The translations under genes and the position numbers were made by a program. This document shows, one piece after another, positions 22,234 through 31,324 of a stretch of 64,000 nucleotides of DNA. Below the pieces are notes generated by a model. That model worked only from the letters and a program-made list of their open reading frames with translations, was not told the DNA's origin and did not search any database. The DNA comes from UBA9659 sp965208605 (GTDB lineage Bacteria; Pseudomonadota; Gammaproteobacteria; Pseudomonadales; Azotimanducaceae). The stretch covers positions 930,001 to 994,000 of the forward strand of contig OZ242345.1 in the NCBI GenBank assembly GCA_965208605.1. Direction: 5' to 3'. Position 1 is the first letter of the stretch. Each line of letters starts with the position of its first letter.

Positions 22234-24264
22234 ATGCATACTACCCATGAAAAGATGGCTCCTGAAAAGCCAGCCCATGAAAAGCCAGCAGACACCTTCC
22301 CCAAACTTCTGCTTCGCAATGCCATACAGCTGGCGGACAAGGCGGCTCTGCGCGAGAAGGATCTGGGAATTTGGCAGACCTGGACCTGGCGAGAAATGCA
22401 AGACGAGGTGCTCACCTTCGCCCAGGGTTTGGCAGCTCTGGGATTTAAACGTACGGACAAGTTGGGGGTTGTCGGTGCCAATCGGCCGCGCCTCTATTGG
22501 AGTATAGCCGCGGTGCAATGCCTGGGCGGGGTTGCCGTGCCTATCTATGCCGACTCGGTGGCGGCGGAAATGCACTACGTGCTGAAGCATGCGGACATCC
22601 GCTTCCTGATCGCCGAGGATCAAGAACAGGTGGACAAGGCAATGGCCGTCAAAGAGAAGTGCCCTGCCCTGCAACACATTATTTTTGACGACCCTCGGGG
22701 GCTAAAAAACGATGCAGCAATACCGCTCCTTGACTTCCCGAGGGTGCAGCAATTGGGGCGGGACTTCGCTAAGGAAAATCCTGACTTCATTGCCGATGAG
22801 ATTGCCCGAGGTAAGGGCAAGGACATTGCCGTCTTTTTATACACTTCCGGCACCACCGGCAAACCGAAGGGTGTTGCCATGACGCATGCCAATATCCTGA
22901 TTACCTCCCAGAGTGGCATCCAGCAAGATCATCTTACCGAGCACGAAGAAGTGTTGTCTTACCTGCCCATGGCCTGGGTGGGCGATCATGTCTTTTCTTA
23001 TGGGCAGGCTTATGTCGCCGGGTTTTGCATCAACTGCCCGGAAGGTGCGGAGACGGTCACTACTGATCTACGGGAAATTGGCCCTACTTTTTATTTCGCA
23101 CCGCCACGGGTATTTGAGAATATTCTGACTTCGGTGATGCTCCGCATAGAGGACGCCGGTGCCTTCAAGCAAAAACTATTTCATTATTTTATGGCGGTAG
23201 CACGGCGTGTCGGAGTGAACATTATTAACCAGGCATCGGTGCCGTTCATTGACAAAATAAAATACTGGTTCGGCAACCTACTGATTTACGCGCCCTTAAA
23301 AAACAGCATGGGCTTTAGTCGCATTCGAGTCGCATACACAGCGGGCGAAGCGATAGGCCCAGAGATATTTGATTTCTTTCGTGCCCTCGGCATCAACATC
23401 AAGCAGCTATACGGCCAGACCGAGGCATCGGTATATGTGACCGCCCAGCCCGATGGCGAGGTGTTTGCGGACACAGTGGGCAAGCCTTGCCCCGGTGTGG
23501 AGGTGAAATTTTCCGACCCCGGCGAGGTGATGTATCGCAGCCCTGGGGTCTTTCACAGTTACCACAAGGACGAGGCTGCAACTCGGGATACCAAGACCGA
23601 AGACGGCTGGGTAATGACCGGCGACGCCGGCTATTTTGATACGCGCGGACACCTGAAAATTATTGACCGCATGAAAGATGTCGGCACCCTGGGGAAGGGC
23701 TCCCTCTTCGCGCCAAAATTCATAGAAAACAAGCTGAAGTTTTCCCCACAAATCCGAGAAGCAGTTGCCTTCGGTGCCGCCCGCGATTTTGTAACGACTA
23801 TGGTCAACATTGATCTGGACGCGGTGAGCAACTGGGCGGAGCGAAACAATATCGCCTACGCTAGTTATCAAGAATTGGCTGGGCATCCTCAGGTCTATGC
23901 CATGCTGCGGGACAATATTACTCAGGTGAATCGAGACCTAGCCACCGACCCACAATTAGCGGCTTCTCAGATTCGTCGATTTTTAATACTGCACAAAGAA
24001 CTAGATGCTGACGATGGCGAGTTAACCCGGACGCGCAAGGTGCGGCGACGCATCATCGCTGAAAAATATGCGGTGCTCATTGATGCACTCTATAGCGGTG
24101 CGACTAGTTGCTTCGTCACCACCCAGATTGTTTTTGAGGACGGTCAGCAGGGCGCACTGAGTGCCGATATTAAAATCATGGATGTAGCAGTGTTTTCTGG
24201 GCATGCCGATAGCAAGGATGGCGACGGTGGCGACAATAGCGATGCTGACGCGGCTATAACATGA
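22234..24264 (+). CDS. AMP-forming long-chain acyl-CoA ligase (ANL superfamily)
   Basis: 676 residues. The nucleotide loop YTSGTTGKPKGVAMTHANI (about residue 204), the YGQTEAS motif and VMTGDAGYFDTRGHLKIIDR with a downstream Lys-containing LGKGSLFAP define an ANL-type ligase of the long-chain fatty acid/FAA1-like branch. It activates a carboxylic acid to acyl-AMP and then acyl-CoA. The C-terminal 45 residues (VAVFSGHADSKDGDGGDNSD) are an unusual acidic tail. It precedes a branched-chain-type ABC importer and a second ligase, an arrangement that suggests uptake and immediate CoA activation of one organic acid. The acid is not known. Confidence 0.85.
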   Translation: MHTTHEKMAPEKPAHEKPADTFPKLLLRNAIQLADKAALREKDLGIWQTWTWREMQDEVLTFAQGLAALGFKRTDKLGVVGANRPRLYWSIAAVQCLGGVAVPIYADSVAAEMHYVLKHADIRFLIAEDQEQVDKAMAVKEKCPALQHIIFDDPRGLKNDAAIPLLDFPRVQQLGRDFAKENPDFIADEIARGKGKDIAVFLYTSGTTGKPKGVAMTHANILITSQSGIQQDHLTEHEEVLSYLPMAWVGDHVFSYGQAYVAGFCINCPEGAETVTTDLREIGPTFYFAPPRVFENILTSVMLRIEDAGAFKQKLFHYFMAVARRVGVNIINQASVPFIDKIKYWFGNLLIYAPLKNSMGFSRIRVAYTAGEAIGPEIFDFFRALGINIKQLYGQTEASVYVTAQPDGEVFADTVGKPCPGVEVKFSDPGEVMYRSPGVFHSYHKDEAATRDTKTEDGWVMTGDAGYFDTRGHLKIIDRMKDVGTLGKGSLFAPKFIENKLKFSPQIREAVAFGAARDFVTTMVNIDLDAVSNWAERNNIAYASYQELAGHPQVYAMLRDNITQVNRDLATDPQLAASQIRRFLILHKELDADDGELTRTRKVRRRIIAEKYAVLIDALYSGATSCFVTTQIVFEDGQQGALSADIKIMDVAVFSGHADSKDGDGGDNSDADAAIT

Positions 24265-24266
24265 CG

Positions 24267-24314
24267 CGCTTAGATACTGACACATTTAGAAAATGACACG
24301 TTTAGATAATGACA
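24267..24314 (+). repeat. 16-bp tandem repeat between ligase and ABC ATPase genes
   Basis: Three degenerate copies of GTTTAGATAATGACAC fill the 44-bp gap and run into the start codon of the next gene. Confidence 0.75.
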
Positions 24315-25109
24315 ATGGATGATATGAATACCCTGCTAGAGGCAAAAAATATCTCCCTGTCCTTCGGCGGCGTAAAAGCCCTCAGGGACATCAGTTTTGA
24401 TATTCAGCGCGGCGAGATTCGCGCCATCATCGGACCCAATGGTGCTGGCAAGTCATCGCTACTGAATATCATCAATGGTTTTTATCATCCCCAGCAAGGC
24501 GAAATTTGGTTTGACGGACACAAACGAGTGACGGAAAAGCCCTATCTCATCGCCCGTCAAGGCATCGCGCGGACCTTCCAAAACATCGCGCTGTTCAAGG
24601 GTATGTCCACCCTGGACAACATCATGACCGGGCGCATCACCCGCATGCACTCCAATTGGTTTTGGCAAGCCATCTGGAAAGGCCGAGCCGAGCGTGAAGA
24701 AATTGAACACCGGGAGCGCGTGGAGCAGATTATTGATTTTTTGAAAATTCAATCCATCCGCAAGACCCCGGTGGGACGCCTGCCCTATGGTTTGCAAAAG
24801 CGCGTGGAACTAGGCAGGGCCCTGGCAGCGGAATCAAAACTGCTACTGCTGGACGAGCCTATGGCCGGGATGAACCTGGAAGAGAAGGGAGATATGTGTC
24901 GTTTCATCCTGGATGTGAATGAACAGTTCGGCACCACCATTGCATTGATTGAACACGACATGGGCGTGGTGATGGACCTCGCGAGCCGCGTCATGGTGTT
25001 GGACTATGGCCGGAAAATCGGCGATGGGCTTCCCGATGAAATCCGCAATAACCAGACGGTGATTGATGCCTATTTGGGAGTTGGTCATGCGAGGTCCAGT
25101 GGACTATGA
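24309..25109 (+). CDS. livG: ABC transporter ATP-binding protein, LivG type
   Basis: 266 residues. Walker A GPNGAGKSS (about residue 42), the LivG-type IARTFQNIALFKGMS segment, signature region LPYGLQKRVELGRALA (replacing the usual LSGGQ, as is normal for LivG), Walker B LLLLDEPMAGMN and the switch histidine in ALIEHDMGVV. It energises import through the LivH/LivM permeases. ATGs at 24309, 24315 and 24324 are all possible starts. A 450-bp repeat block separates it from livH, unlike the tight spacing usual for these operons. Confidence 0.9.
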   Translation: MTMDDMNTLLEAKNISLSFGGVKALRDISFDIQRGEIRAIIGPNGAGKSSLLNIINGFYHPQQGEIWFDGHKRVTEKPYLIARQGIARTFQNIALFKGMSTLDNIMTGRITRMHSNWFWQAIWKGRAEREEIEHRERVEQIIDFLKIQSIRKTPVGRLPYGLQKRVELGRALAAESKLLLLDEPMAGMNLEEKGDMCRFILDVNEQFGTTIALIEHDMGVVMDLASRVMVLDYGRKIGDGLPDEIRNNQTVIDAYLGVGHARSSGL

Positions 25110-25114
25110 CAAGA

Positions 25115-25555
25115 AGATGGTTCGTTCCTCTGGATTCCCCCCGAACCCAGTCGTCCTGCCTTCGGCGGGACGACTGGGCTCGGCGAGAATGACGGCGCGG
25201 AGGCGGTGCTTGCCACTTAGGGTTAATGTATGCACGTTGTCCCCGCTCCTTCAGGCGGCTTACGGCGCCCTGCGCCGTCATTCTCGAGCTTGCTCGGGAA
25301 TCCAGAGGAACAAAGGCAACCGCCTTGGCCATTTACACATCAACGGGGGCGGCGTGGGCATATCGGGGAGGGCGACGGCGCGGAAGCGTCAGGCTTTGAT
25401 GCTGGCGGAAAAATATACAGGCTGGATTCCCGCCTGCGGCGAGAATGACGGCGCGGTGGGTGCTAGTGGCGATGATAACGGACTGGATTCCCCCCGAGCC
25501 CAGTCGTCCTGCCTTCGGCGGGACGACTGGGCTCGGCGAGAATGACGGGGTCAAG
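25115..25555. repeat. Composite repeat block inside the ABC transporter operon
   Basis: Two near-identical hairpin cores GAACCCAGTCGTCCTGCC ... GGCGGGACGACTGGGCTC (25143-25183) and its companion (25500-25540), one CTCGAGCTTGCTCGG core, one short core GGATTCCCGCCTGCGGCGAG and the GCGGAAGCGTCAGGC module. It interrupts the livG-livH pair and could terminate or stabilise transcript segments. The last copy ends GAGAATGACGGGG and supplies a misleading upstream ATG for livH. Confidence 0.9.
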
Positions 25556-25556
25556 C

Positions 25557-26558
25557 ATGAGCATTGAATTATTAAATACGCTTGAAGTGATATTAAACGG
25601 TCTCATGGCGGGGGTGATGTATTCCCTGGTGGCGCTGGGCTTCGTGTTGATCTTCAAGGCGTCGGGGATTTTTAACTATGCTCAGGGTGTCATGTGTTTA
25701 TTTGCCGCGCTCACTTTGGTGGGCTTTCAGACTGGGCAGGTGCCATTCGCACATTTGATCAATGTGCTCTTCGGCACCGAATATCACTACTGGTCAACGG
25801 GCATGCACAGCCTGGTGGCGCTCATCCTGACCGTGATGGTGATGATTTTATTTGCTTGGCTGGTGGAGAAACTAGTGCTACGGCGGCTGGTCAATCAGGC
25901 GCCGATGATTCTGTTCATGGCGACCATTGGTCTGGCGTTTTTTATGGAGGGATTCGGCGACCTCATGTGGGGCGCGAACATCAAGCCGTTGGACCTGGGT
26001 ATTCCTTCTGGTGGCTCCCTCTGGCTGGAAGAAATAAGCCGCGGCTGGGCGGCTGCCGATACCGAATATATCGGTATGTATATTGATGTGCTGGATGTTT
26101 GGGCGGCGACAATCGCGTTGCTATTGGTCGGCATGCTGAGTCTCTTTTCACAATTCACCAAGACGGGTCGCGCCCTGCGCGCGGTCGCTGACGATCATCA
26201 AGCCGCCCTGACGCTGGGCATTTCATTGCGCAGCATCTGGGTCATCGTCTGGTCAATCGCCGGTATAGTAGCGCTGGTGGCGGGCATCATGTGGGGTACC
26301 AAATCCGGCGTGCAGTTTTCGCTTTCATTGATCGCGCTGAAGGCATTACCCGTGCTGATTCTCGGTGGCTTCACCTCCATCCCTGGCGCCATAGTCGGTG
26401 GCCTTATCATCGGGGTCGGGGAAAAGCTGTTTGAATTTTCCATCGGGCCGCTGCTCGGCGGTGCCACAGAAAACTGGTTTGCCTATGTGCTGGCGTTGTT
26501 TTTTCTCATGTTCCGTCCACAAGGTTTGTTTGGTGAAAAGATTATTGAACGGGTTTGA
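25557..26558 (+). CDS. livH: Branched-chain-type ABC permease, LivH type
   Basis: 333 residues from ATG 25557; an earlier ATG at 25542 belongs to the repeat motif and is unlikely. Eight or more hydrophobic helices. The permease motif GRALRAVADDHQAALTLGIS is the LivH cytoplasmic loop that contacts the ATPase, and GGFTSIPGAIVGGLIIGVGE is the typical C-terminal signature. It forms the inner-membrane channel with livM, three bases downstream of its stop. Confidence 0.92.
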   Translation: MSIELLNTLEVILNGLMAGVMYSLVALGFVLIFKASGIFNYAQGVMCLFAALTLVGFQTGQVPFAHLINVLFGTEYHYWSTGMHSLVALILTVMVMILFAWLVEKLVLRRLVNQAPMILFMATIGLAFFMEGFGDLMWGANIKPLDLGIPSGGSLWLEEISRGWAAADTEYIGMYIDVLDVWAATIALLLVGMLSLFSQFTKTGRALRAVADDHQAALTLGISLRSIWVIVWSIAGIVALVAGIMWGTKSGVQFSLSLIALKALPVLILGGFTSIPGAIVGGLIIGVGEKLFEFSIGPLLGGATENWFAYVLALFFLMFRPQGLFGEKIIERV

Positions 26559-26561
26559 CGC

Positions 26562-27638
26562 ATGTTTTATCGAGAAAATGGTGACTTCAAAACCACCTAT
26601 AAACAAGATCAACAAATCTTCCCGATTGCCTTGGAGCGCTGGTTTGTCATCGCGGTCTGCCTCTTCGCGTATCTAGTCGTACCGTTCATCATCAACGACT
26701 ACTGGGCAAAGTCGGTGTTATTGCCGGTGCTGGTGTGGTCCCTGGCGGCATTGGGATTGAATATTTTGGTCGGCTACTGCGGGCAACTCAGCCTGGGCAC
26801 TGGTGGCTTCATGGCGGTGGGTGCCTATGCCTCTTATAAATTAACGACCAGCTTCCCCGCCCTCAATATGTTTTTAGTGGTATTGCTGTCTGGCGGCATC
26901 ACCGCCTTTGTGGGCATCTTGTTCGGCTTGCCGAGTCTGCGTATCAAGGGCTTTTACTTGGCGGTGGCAACACTGGCATCGCAATTTTTTCTGGTGTGGT
27001 TATTTAACAAGGTACCCTGGTTCTACAATTATTCCGCCTCGGGAATGATCATCTCGCCGGAGCGATTCGTGTTGGGTGTCGCCATCACCGGACCCAACGC
27101 ACCACCCTGGGCAGCCTACTTGTTTTGTTTGACTATCCTGGTGGTCTTTGCCGTGATTGCTAAAAACCTCACCCGGGGACATATTGGCCGCTCTTGGATG
27201 GCAATCCGTGATATGGACATAGCCGCGGAGATCATCGGCGTGCCACCATTCAAAGCCAAGCTGTCGGCCTTCGCAGTGAGTTCCTTCTACATCGGCATGG
27301 CCGGGGCACTGTTTTTCTCCGTCTATCTTGGTGCTGCGGAGCCGACTGAGGCCTTCGGCATAGACAAATCATTTCTCGTTTTATTTATGATTATCATCGG
27401 CGGGTTGGGGTCTATTTTCGGTGCCTTCATAGGGGCTGCATTTATCACCCTGTTGCCGATCTTGCTTAAAAACATCATGGTGGGTGGGCTCGGCTGGCCT
27501 CCCGATCTGGTGGCACATATCATCCTCTTGGCACTCGGTGCGCTGATTATTTTTTTCTTGATTGCCGAACCCCAGGGTCTGGCGCATCTGTGGCGCCTCG
27601 CGAAAGAAAAACTGCGCCTTTGGCCCTTTCCGCATTAA
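26562..27638 (+). CDS. livM: Branched-chain-type ABC permease, LivM type
   Basis: 358 residues with about ten hydrophobic segments. NILVGYCGQLSLGTGGFMAV and the coupling loop GRSWMAIRDMDIAAEIIGV are the LivM hallmarks. GGLGSIFGAFIGAAFITLLP is the C-terminal signature. Partner of livH. Confidence 0.92.
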   Translation: MFYRENGDFKTTYKQDQQIFPIALERWFVIAVCLFAYLVVPFIINDYWAKSVLLPVLVWSLAALGLNILVGYCGQLSLGTGGFMAVGAYASYKLTTSFPALNMFLVVLLSGGITAFVGILFGLPSLRIKGFYLAVATLASQFFLVWLFNKVPWFYNYSASGMIISPERFVLGVAITGPNAPPWAAYLFCLTILVVFAVIAKNLTRGHIGRSWMAIRDMDIAAEIIGVPPFKAKLSAFAVSSFYIGMAGALFFSVYLGAAEPTEAFGIDKSFLVLFMIIIGGLGSIFGAFIGAAFITLLPILLKNIMVGGLGWPPDLVAHIILLALGALIIFFLIAEPQGLAHLWRLAKEKLRLWPFPH

Positions 27639-27669
27639 GCTTGCCCTCAACTCAGACTGGTGGATAGCC

Positions 27670-27744
27670 ATGTTTTATAACGCCATGTTTTATAACGCCA
27701 TGTTTTATGAATCCTTGTTTTATAAATTCATGCTTTATGAATAA
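27670..27744 (+). repeat. Five 15-bp tandem units with an open frame
   Basis: Units of ATGTTTTATAACGCC and variants, five in all, ending in TAA. Read from the first ATG they encode 24 residues beginning MFYNAMFYNAMFYES. Because each unit carries its own ATG in the same frame, a peptide is possible, but no ribosome binding site or conservation is visible, so it is listed as a repeat. Confidence 0.85.
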
Positions 27745-27802
27745 TTATCAGCCCTTTATTAACAATTCTTATTAACAACTCTTTATTGAGAGGCACAACA
27801 TT

Positions 27803-29152
27803 ATGAATCCAAAAGTGATTATTACCCTCCTCGTCGTCCTGATAGGTATAGGTGCATTGTATATTTTCCTAGATACAGAAGGCGCCTCAGAAACCGGCAA
27901 GGGGAAAGAAACCGCCATAGCATCGGGTCCGGCCCTAGTCTTCCCCTCTTTGAGTTTTCGCACTGGACCCTACGCACCCAATGGCATTCCATTTGCCGAT
28001 GGTTATGAGGATTATTTCACGCTCTTGAACGAACGGGACGGCGGCATTGGCGACGTACCTATCAAGGTGATTGAGTGCGAGACCGCCTACAACACCGAAA
28101 AGGGCGTGGAATGTTACGAATCCACCAAAGGCGAAGGTGCCCTGGTGTATCAACCCGTATCTACCGGCATCACCTATCAGTTAATTCCGAAGGTCACCGC
28201 CGATGACATTCCGCTCCACTCTATGGGATATGGTCGCACCTCGGCGGCCAACGGCAAGGTGTTCAGCCATATCTTCAACTACCCCGGCACCTACTGGGAC
28301 GCGGCTTCCATCATCATCAAGCACATCCAAGCGCAAGAAGGGGGGTCACTGATAGACAAAAAAATCACCCTGCTATATCACAACTCCGCCTACGGCAAAG
28401 AGCCTATTCGCACGCTTGAGAAGTTGGCGGAAAAACACCGCTTCAAACTCACTCTTTTGGCAGTTGATCACCCCGGGCAGGAACAAAAATCACAGTGGTT
28501 GGAAATTCGCCGCAAACGTCCAGACTATGTGATGATGTGGGGCTGGGGCGTGATGAATCAGGTCGCCATTAAGGAAGCAACCAACATTCGCTATCCCATG
28601 CATCGCTTTATTGGCGTCTGGTGGTCAGCGTCCGAGAATGATGTGATACCCGCTGGTGCTGGCGCCCATGGTTACAAGGCGGTGGCGTTTCACGGTGTAG
28701 GCAGCGATTTTCCGATTTACAATGACCTCAAAAAATATGTTGCCGACCGGGGCAAGCGCGCGGGCGATGGCACCAACCTCGGCACTGTTTTGTATAACCG
28801 CGGCATGTATGCGGCCATCCTTGCCGCCGAGGCAGTACGCACCGCACAAAGAATTCACAAAATCAAGCACATTACCTCCGGGCAGATGCGCGACGGCATG
28901 GAAGCCCTCAAGATTGACCAGGCCCGTATGGCCGCCATGGGCATTCCCAACTTTGGTCCGGAGATTAATGTGAGCTGCGCCAATCACGGTGGTCCCGGGC
29001 TAGGCGCGATCCAGCAGTGGGATGCCAACGCCAAAGTCTGGACGCTGAGCACCGACTTCATGGGTGCCGACCGCGCCGTGGTGGACCCGCTCATCATGGA
29101 AGACTCCGCCACCTATGCCAAAGAAAACGGCATCACCCCACGGGAATGTTAG
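27803..29152 (+). CDS. Periplasmic substrate-binding protein of the ABC importer (LivK-like)
   Basis: 449 residues. The N-terminal VIITLLVVLIGIGALYIFL is an uncleaved anchor or signal peptide with no lipobox Cys. The mature part is a type-I periplasmic binding fold (Peripla_BP_6): IKVIECETAYNTEKGVECYE, ALVYQPVSTGITYQL, KITLLYHNSAYGKEPI. It is closer to the binding proteins found beside acyl-CoA ligases than to classical LivK, so the ligand may be an aromatic or aliphatic acid rather than an amino acid. That is inference from the neighbours. Confidence 0.85.
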   Translation: MNPKVIITLLVVLIGIGALYIFLDTEGASETGKGKETAIASGPALVFPSLSFRTGPYAPNGIPFADGYEDYFTLLNERDGGIGDVPIKVIECETAYNTEKGVECYESTKGEGALVYQPVSTGITYQLIPKVTADDIPLHSMGYGRTSAANGKVFSHIFNYPGTYWDAASIIIKHIQAQEGGSLIDKKITLLYHNSAYGKEPIRTLEKLAEKHRFKLTLLAVDHPGQEQKSQWLEIRRKRPDYVMMWGWGVMNQVAIKEATNIRYPMHRFIGVWWSASENDVIPAGAGAHGYKAVAFHGVGSDFPIYNDLKKYVADRGKRAGDGTNLGTVLYNRGMYAAILAAEAVRTAQRIHKIKHITSGQMRDGMEALKIDQARMAAMGIPNFGPEINVSCANHGGPGLGAIQQWDANAKVWTLSTDFMGADRAVVDPLIMEDSATYAKENGITPREC

Positions 29153-29167
29153 GCCGTGTCTTTTATA

Positions 29168-29227
29168 GAAGGTGCTAGAGAAGGTGCTAGAGAAGATGCT
29201 AGAGAAGATGTTAGCAAGGATATTAGT
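29168..29227 (+). repeat. 12-bp tandem repeat after the binding-protein gene
   Basis: Five units of AGAAGGTGCTAG and variants (AGAAGATGCTAG, AGAAGATGTTAG, CAAGGATATTAG) in the gap before the next ABC gene. A similar unit follows uvrA at 59674. Confidence 0.88.
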
Positions 29228-29250
29228 GACAAGGTCTCGGCTGCGCTAAG

Positions 29251-30075
29251 ATGACGCATCATAAAATCAGGACTAAGCTGCTCCTTAACGTCAAAAACAT
29301 TGAGGTGATTTATGAGCATGTCATCCTGGTGTTGAAGGGCGTTTCCCTAGAGGTGCCCCAAGGTAGCATCGTTGCTTTGCTCGGCGCGAACGGTGCCGGC
29401 AAGACGACGACAATCAAATCGGTCTCCAACCTCCTCGGCACCGAGCGCGGCAAGGTGACCAAGGGTTCCATTGAGTTTATGGGCGAGCAGGTGGAAAACC
29501 TGTCGCCCACGGCATTGGTGCAGCGCGGGGTGATTCAGGTCATGGAGGGGCGCCATTGTTTTGAGCATTTGACCCTGGAGGAAAATCTGCTGACCGGTGC
29601 CTACACGCGCAAAGAGGGGCGGTCTGTGCTCCGTGATGATTTGGAAAAGGTGTACAGTTACTTTCCGCGTCTCAAAGAACGTCGCAAAAGCCAAGCCGGT
29701 TACACCTCTGGCGGCGAGCAGCAGATGTTGGCTCTAGGGCGCGCGTTAATGGCGCGACCAAAAATGATTCTCTTAGACGAGCCTTCCATGGGGCTGGCAC
29801 CACAACTTGTGCAGGAGATATTTGAAATTATCAAAAAATTGAATCAGCAAGAGGGCGTAACTTTTTTGTTGGCGGAACAAAATACCTCAGTGGCATTGAA
29901 TTACGCTACTTATGGTTATGTGTTGGAAAATGGCCGCGTGGTCATGGATGGCGAAGCGCAATCCCTGGCTGAGAATGAAGATGTCAAAGAATTTTATCTC
30001 GGCATTCAAGGGGGCGCTAAGAAAAGCTTCCGCGATGTTAAACATTATCGGAGACGCAAGCGCTGGCTAGCGTGA
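29251..30075 (+). CDS. livF: ABC transporter ATP-binding protein, LivF type
   Basis: 274 residues. Walker A GANGAGKTTT, LivF-type VMEGRHCFEHLTLEENLLTGAY, signature TSGGEQQMLALGRALMARPK, Walker B MILLDEPSMGLAP and the terminal LLAEQNTSVALNYATYGYVL. A basic tail (KHYRRRKRWLA) is added to the usual 235-residue protein. It is the second ATPase of the importer. The start at 29251 is the first ATG; the conserved part begins about 12 residues in. Confidence 0.92.
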   Translation: MTHHKIRTKLLLNVKNIEVIYEHVILVLKGVSLEVPQGSIVALLGANGAGKTTTIKSVSNLLGTERGKVTKGSIEFMGEQVENLSPTALVQRGVIQVMEGRHCFEHLTLEENLLTGAYTRKEGRSVLRDDLEKVYSYFPRLKERRKSQAGYTSGGEQQMLALGRALMARPKMILLDEPSMGLAPQLVQEIFEIIKKLNQQEGVTFLLAEQNTSVALNYATYGYVLENGRVVMDGEAQSLAENEDVKEFYLGIQGGAKKSFRDVKHYRRRKRWLA

Positions 30076-30088
30076 TTGGCTTCCCATT

Positions 30089-31324
30089 ATGAATAAATAT
30101 TACGACGAATTAGAAACCCGCAGCACCGCGCAACGCGAACAAGAATTGCTGGGTGCCATCTCCGCACAATTGCTGCACGCCAAAGAAAACAGCCCGGCCT
30201 ACTCGGCCAGTTTGCACGACTATGACGGGGAGCCGCTCAGTGCACTTGAGCAGTTACAAGACTTCCCCATCACCAGAAAATCAGCACTGATTGAGCGGCA
30301 GCGCGCCCAGCCCCCTCTGGGCGGTCTGGGTGCTTTTACGTCGGAGCAATTAGCCTATATTTTTGTCTCGCCGGGGCCAATTTATGAAGCCAGCACCCGG
30401 CGCGCCGACTATTGGCGGTTTGCGCGCAGCTTATTTGCCGCCGGTTTTCGCGCTGGCGATCTGGTACAAAATTGCTTTTCCTATCACTTCACACCCGCCG
30501 GTGCTATGGGCGACAGTGGGTGTAGCGCCCTGGGTTGCGGCGTCATCCCGGCCGGGGTTGGGCAAACTGACTTGCAAGCGCAGACCATCAATGATTTGCG
30601 GCCGAGTGGCTATATCGGCACGCCGTCATTTTTGAAAATTATTCTGGACAGGGCGGATGAACTCGATCTGGATGTGACTAGTTTGCGCAAGGCATTGGTC
30701 TCGGGTGAAGCCCTGCCAGCATCCACTCGAGACGCTTTAATTGCCCGGGGAATATCGGTGCGGCAATGCTATGCCACTGCCGACCTCGGGGTGATTGCCT
30801 ATGAGTCGGCGGTGGATTCAGGGCTGATTATTGACGAAGGCGTGCATGTAGAAATTGTGCGCCCGGGCACTGGAGACCTGGTCGCCGATGGCAAGGTCGG
30901 CGAGGTGGTGGTGACCAGCCTGAACCCGGATTATCCTTTGATTCGATTTGCCACCGGCGACCTGTCGGCAATGCTTGATGGCACCAGTGCCTGCGGGCGC
31001 ACCAATCGGCGCATAGCCGGCTGGATGGGTCGCGCCGACCAGAGTGTCAAGGTACGCGGTATGTTCATTCATCCCGAGCAGATCGCCGGCATCATCAAAC
31101 GGCATCCGGAAATCACCCGCGCAAGACTGGTGGTGGACTGGGTCAAGGGTCAGGATCAAATGACCTTGTGTTGCGAGGTGGGGCAACCCTCAACGTCTCT
31201 CGGCGAAGCCATTACCCAGAGCATTCGCGACCTGTGCAAAGTGCGGGGTGAAGTGCACTTCGTCTCCCTTGATTCCATTGCCAATGATGGTTTGGTTATT
31301 GAAGATGCTCGGCAACATCAATAG
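30089..31324 (+). CDS. PaaK-like AMP-forming acyl-CoA ligase
   Basis: 411 residues of the phenylacetate-CoA ligase/coenzyme F390 synthetase group. FSYHFTPAGAMGDSGCSALG and VRQCYATADLGVIAYES correspond to the PaaK core, and IRFATGDLSAML plus GRADQSVKVRGMFIHPEQI to the hinge and C-terminal lid. The typical glycine-rich loop is degenerate (IFVSPGPIYEAS), which is common in this subgroup. It begins 13 bp after livF and closes the cluster. With the ligase at 22234 the locus has two CoA-activating enzymes of different classes. Substrate unknown. Confidence 0.82.
   Translation: MNKYYDELETRSTAQREQELLGAISAQLLHAKENSPAYSASLHDYDGEPLSALEQLQDFPITRKSALIERQRAQPPLGGLGAFTSEQLAYIFVSPGPIYEASTRRADYWRFARSLFAAGFRAGDLVQNCFSYHFTPAGAMGDSGCSALGCGVIPAGVGQTDLQAQTINDLRPSGYIGTPSFLKIILDRADELDLDVTSLRKALVSGEALPASTRDALIARGISVRQCYATADLGVIAYESAVDSGLIIDEGVHVEIVRPGTGDLVADGKVGEVVVTSLNPDYPLIRFATGDLSAMLDGTSACGRTNRRIAGWMGRADQSVKVRGMFIHPEQIAGIIKRHPEITRARLVVDWVKGQDQMTLCCEVGQPSTSLGEAITQSIRDLCKVRGEVHFVSLDSIANDGLVIEDARQHQ

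Noticed and set aside
25542..25556. Upstream ATG as the start of livH
   Set aside because: This ATG is part of the repeat motif GAGAATGACGG, which creates false starts at many sites; ATG 25557 fits the family better.
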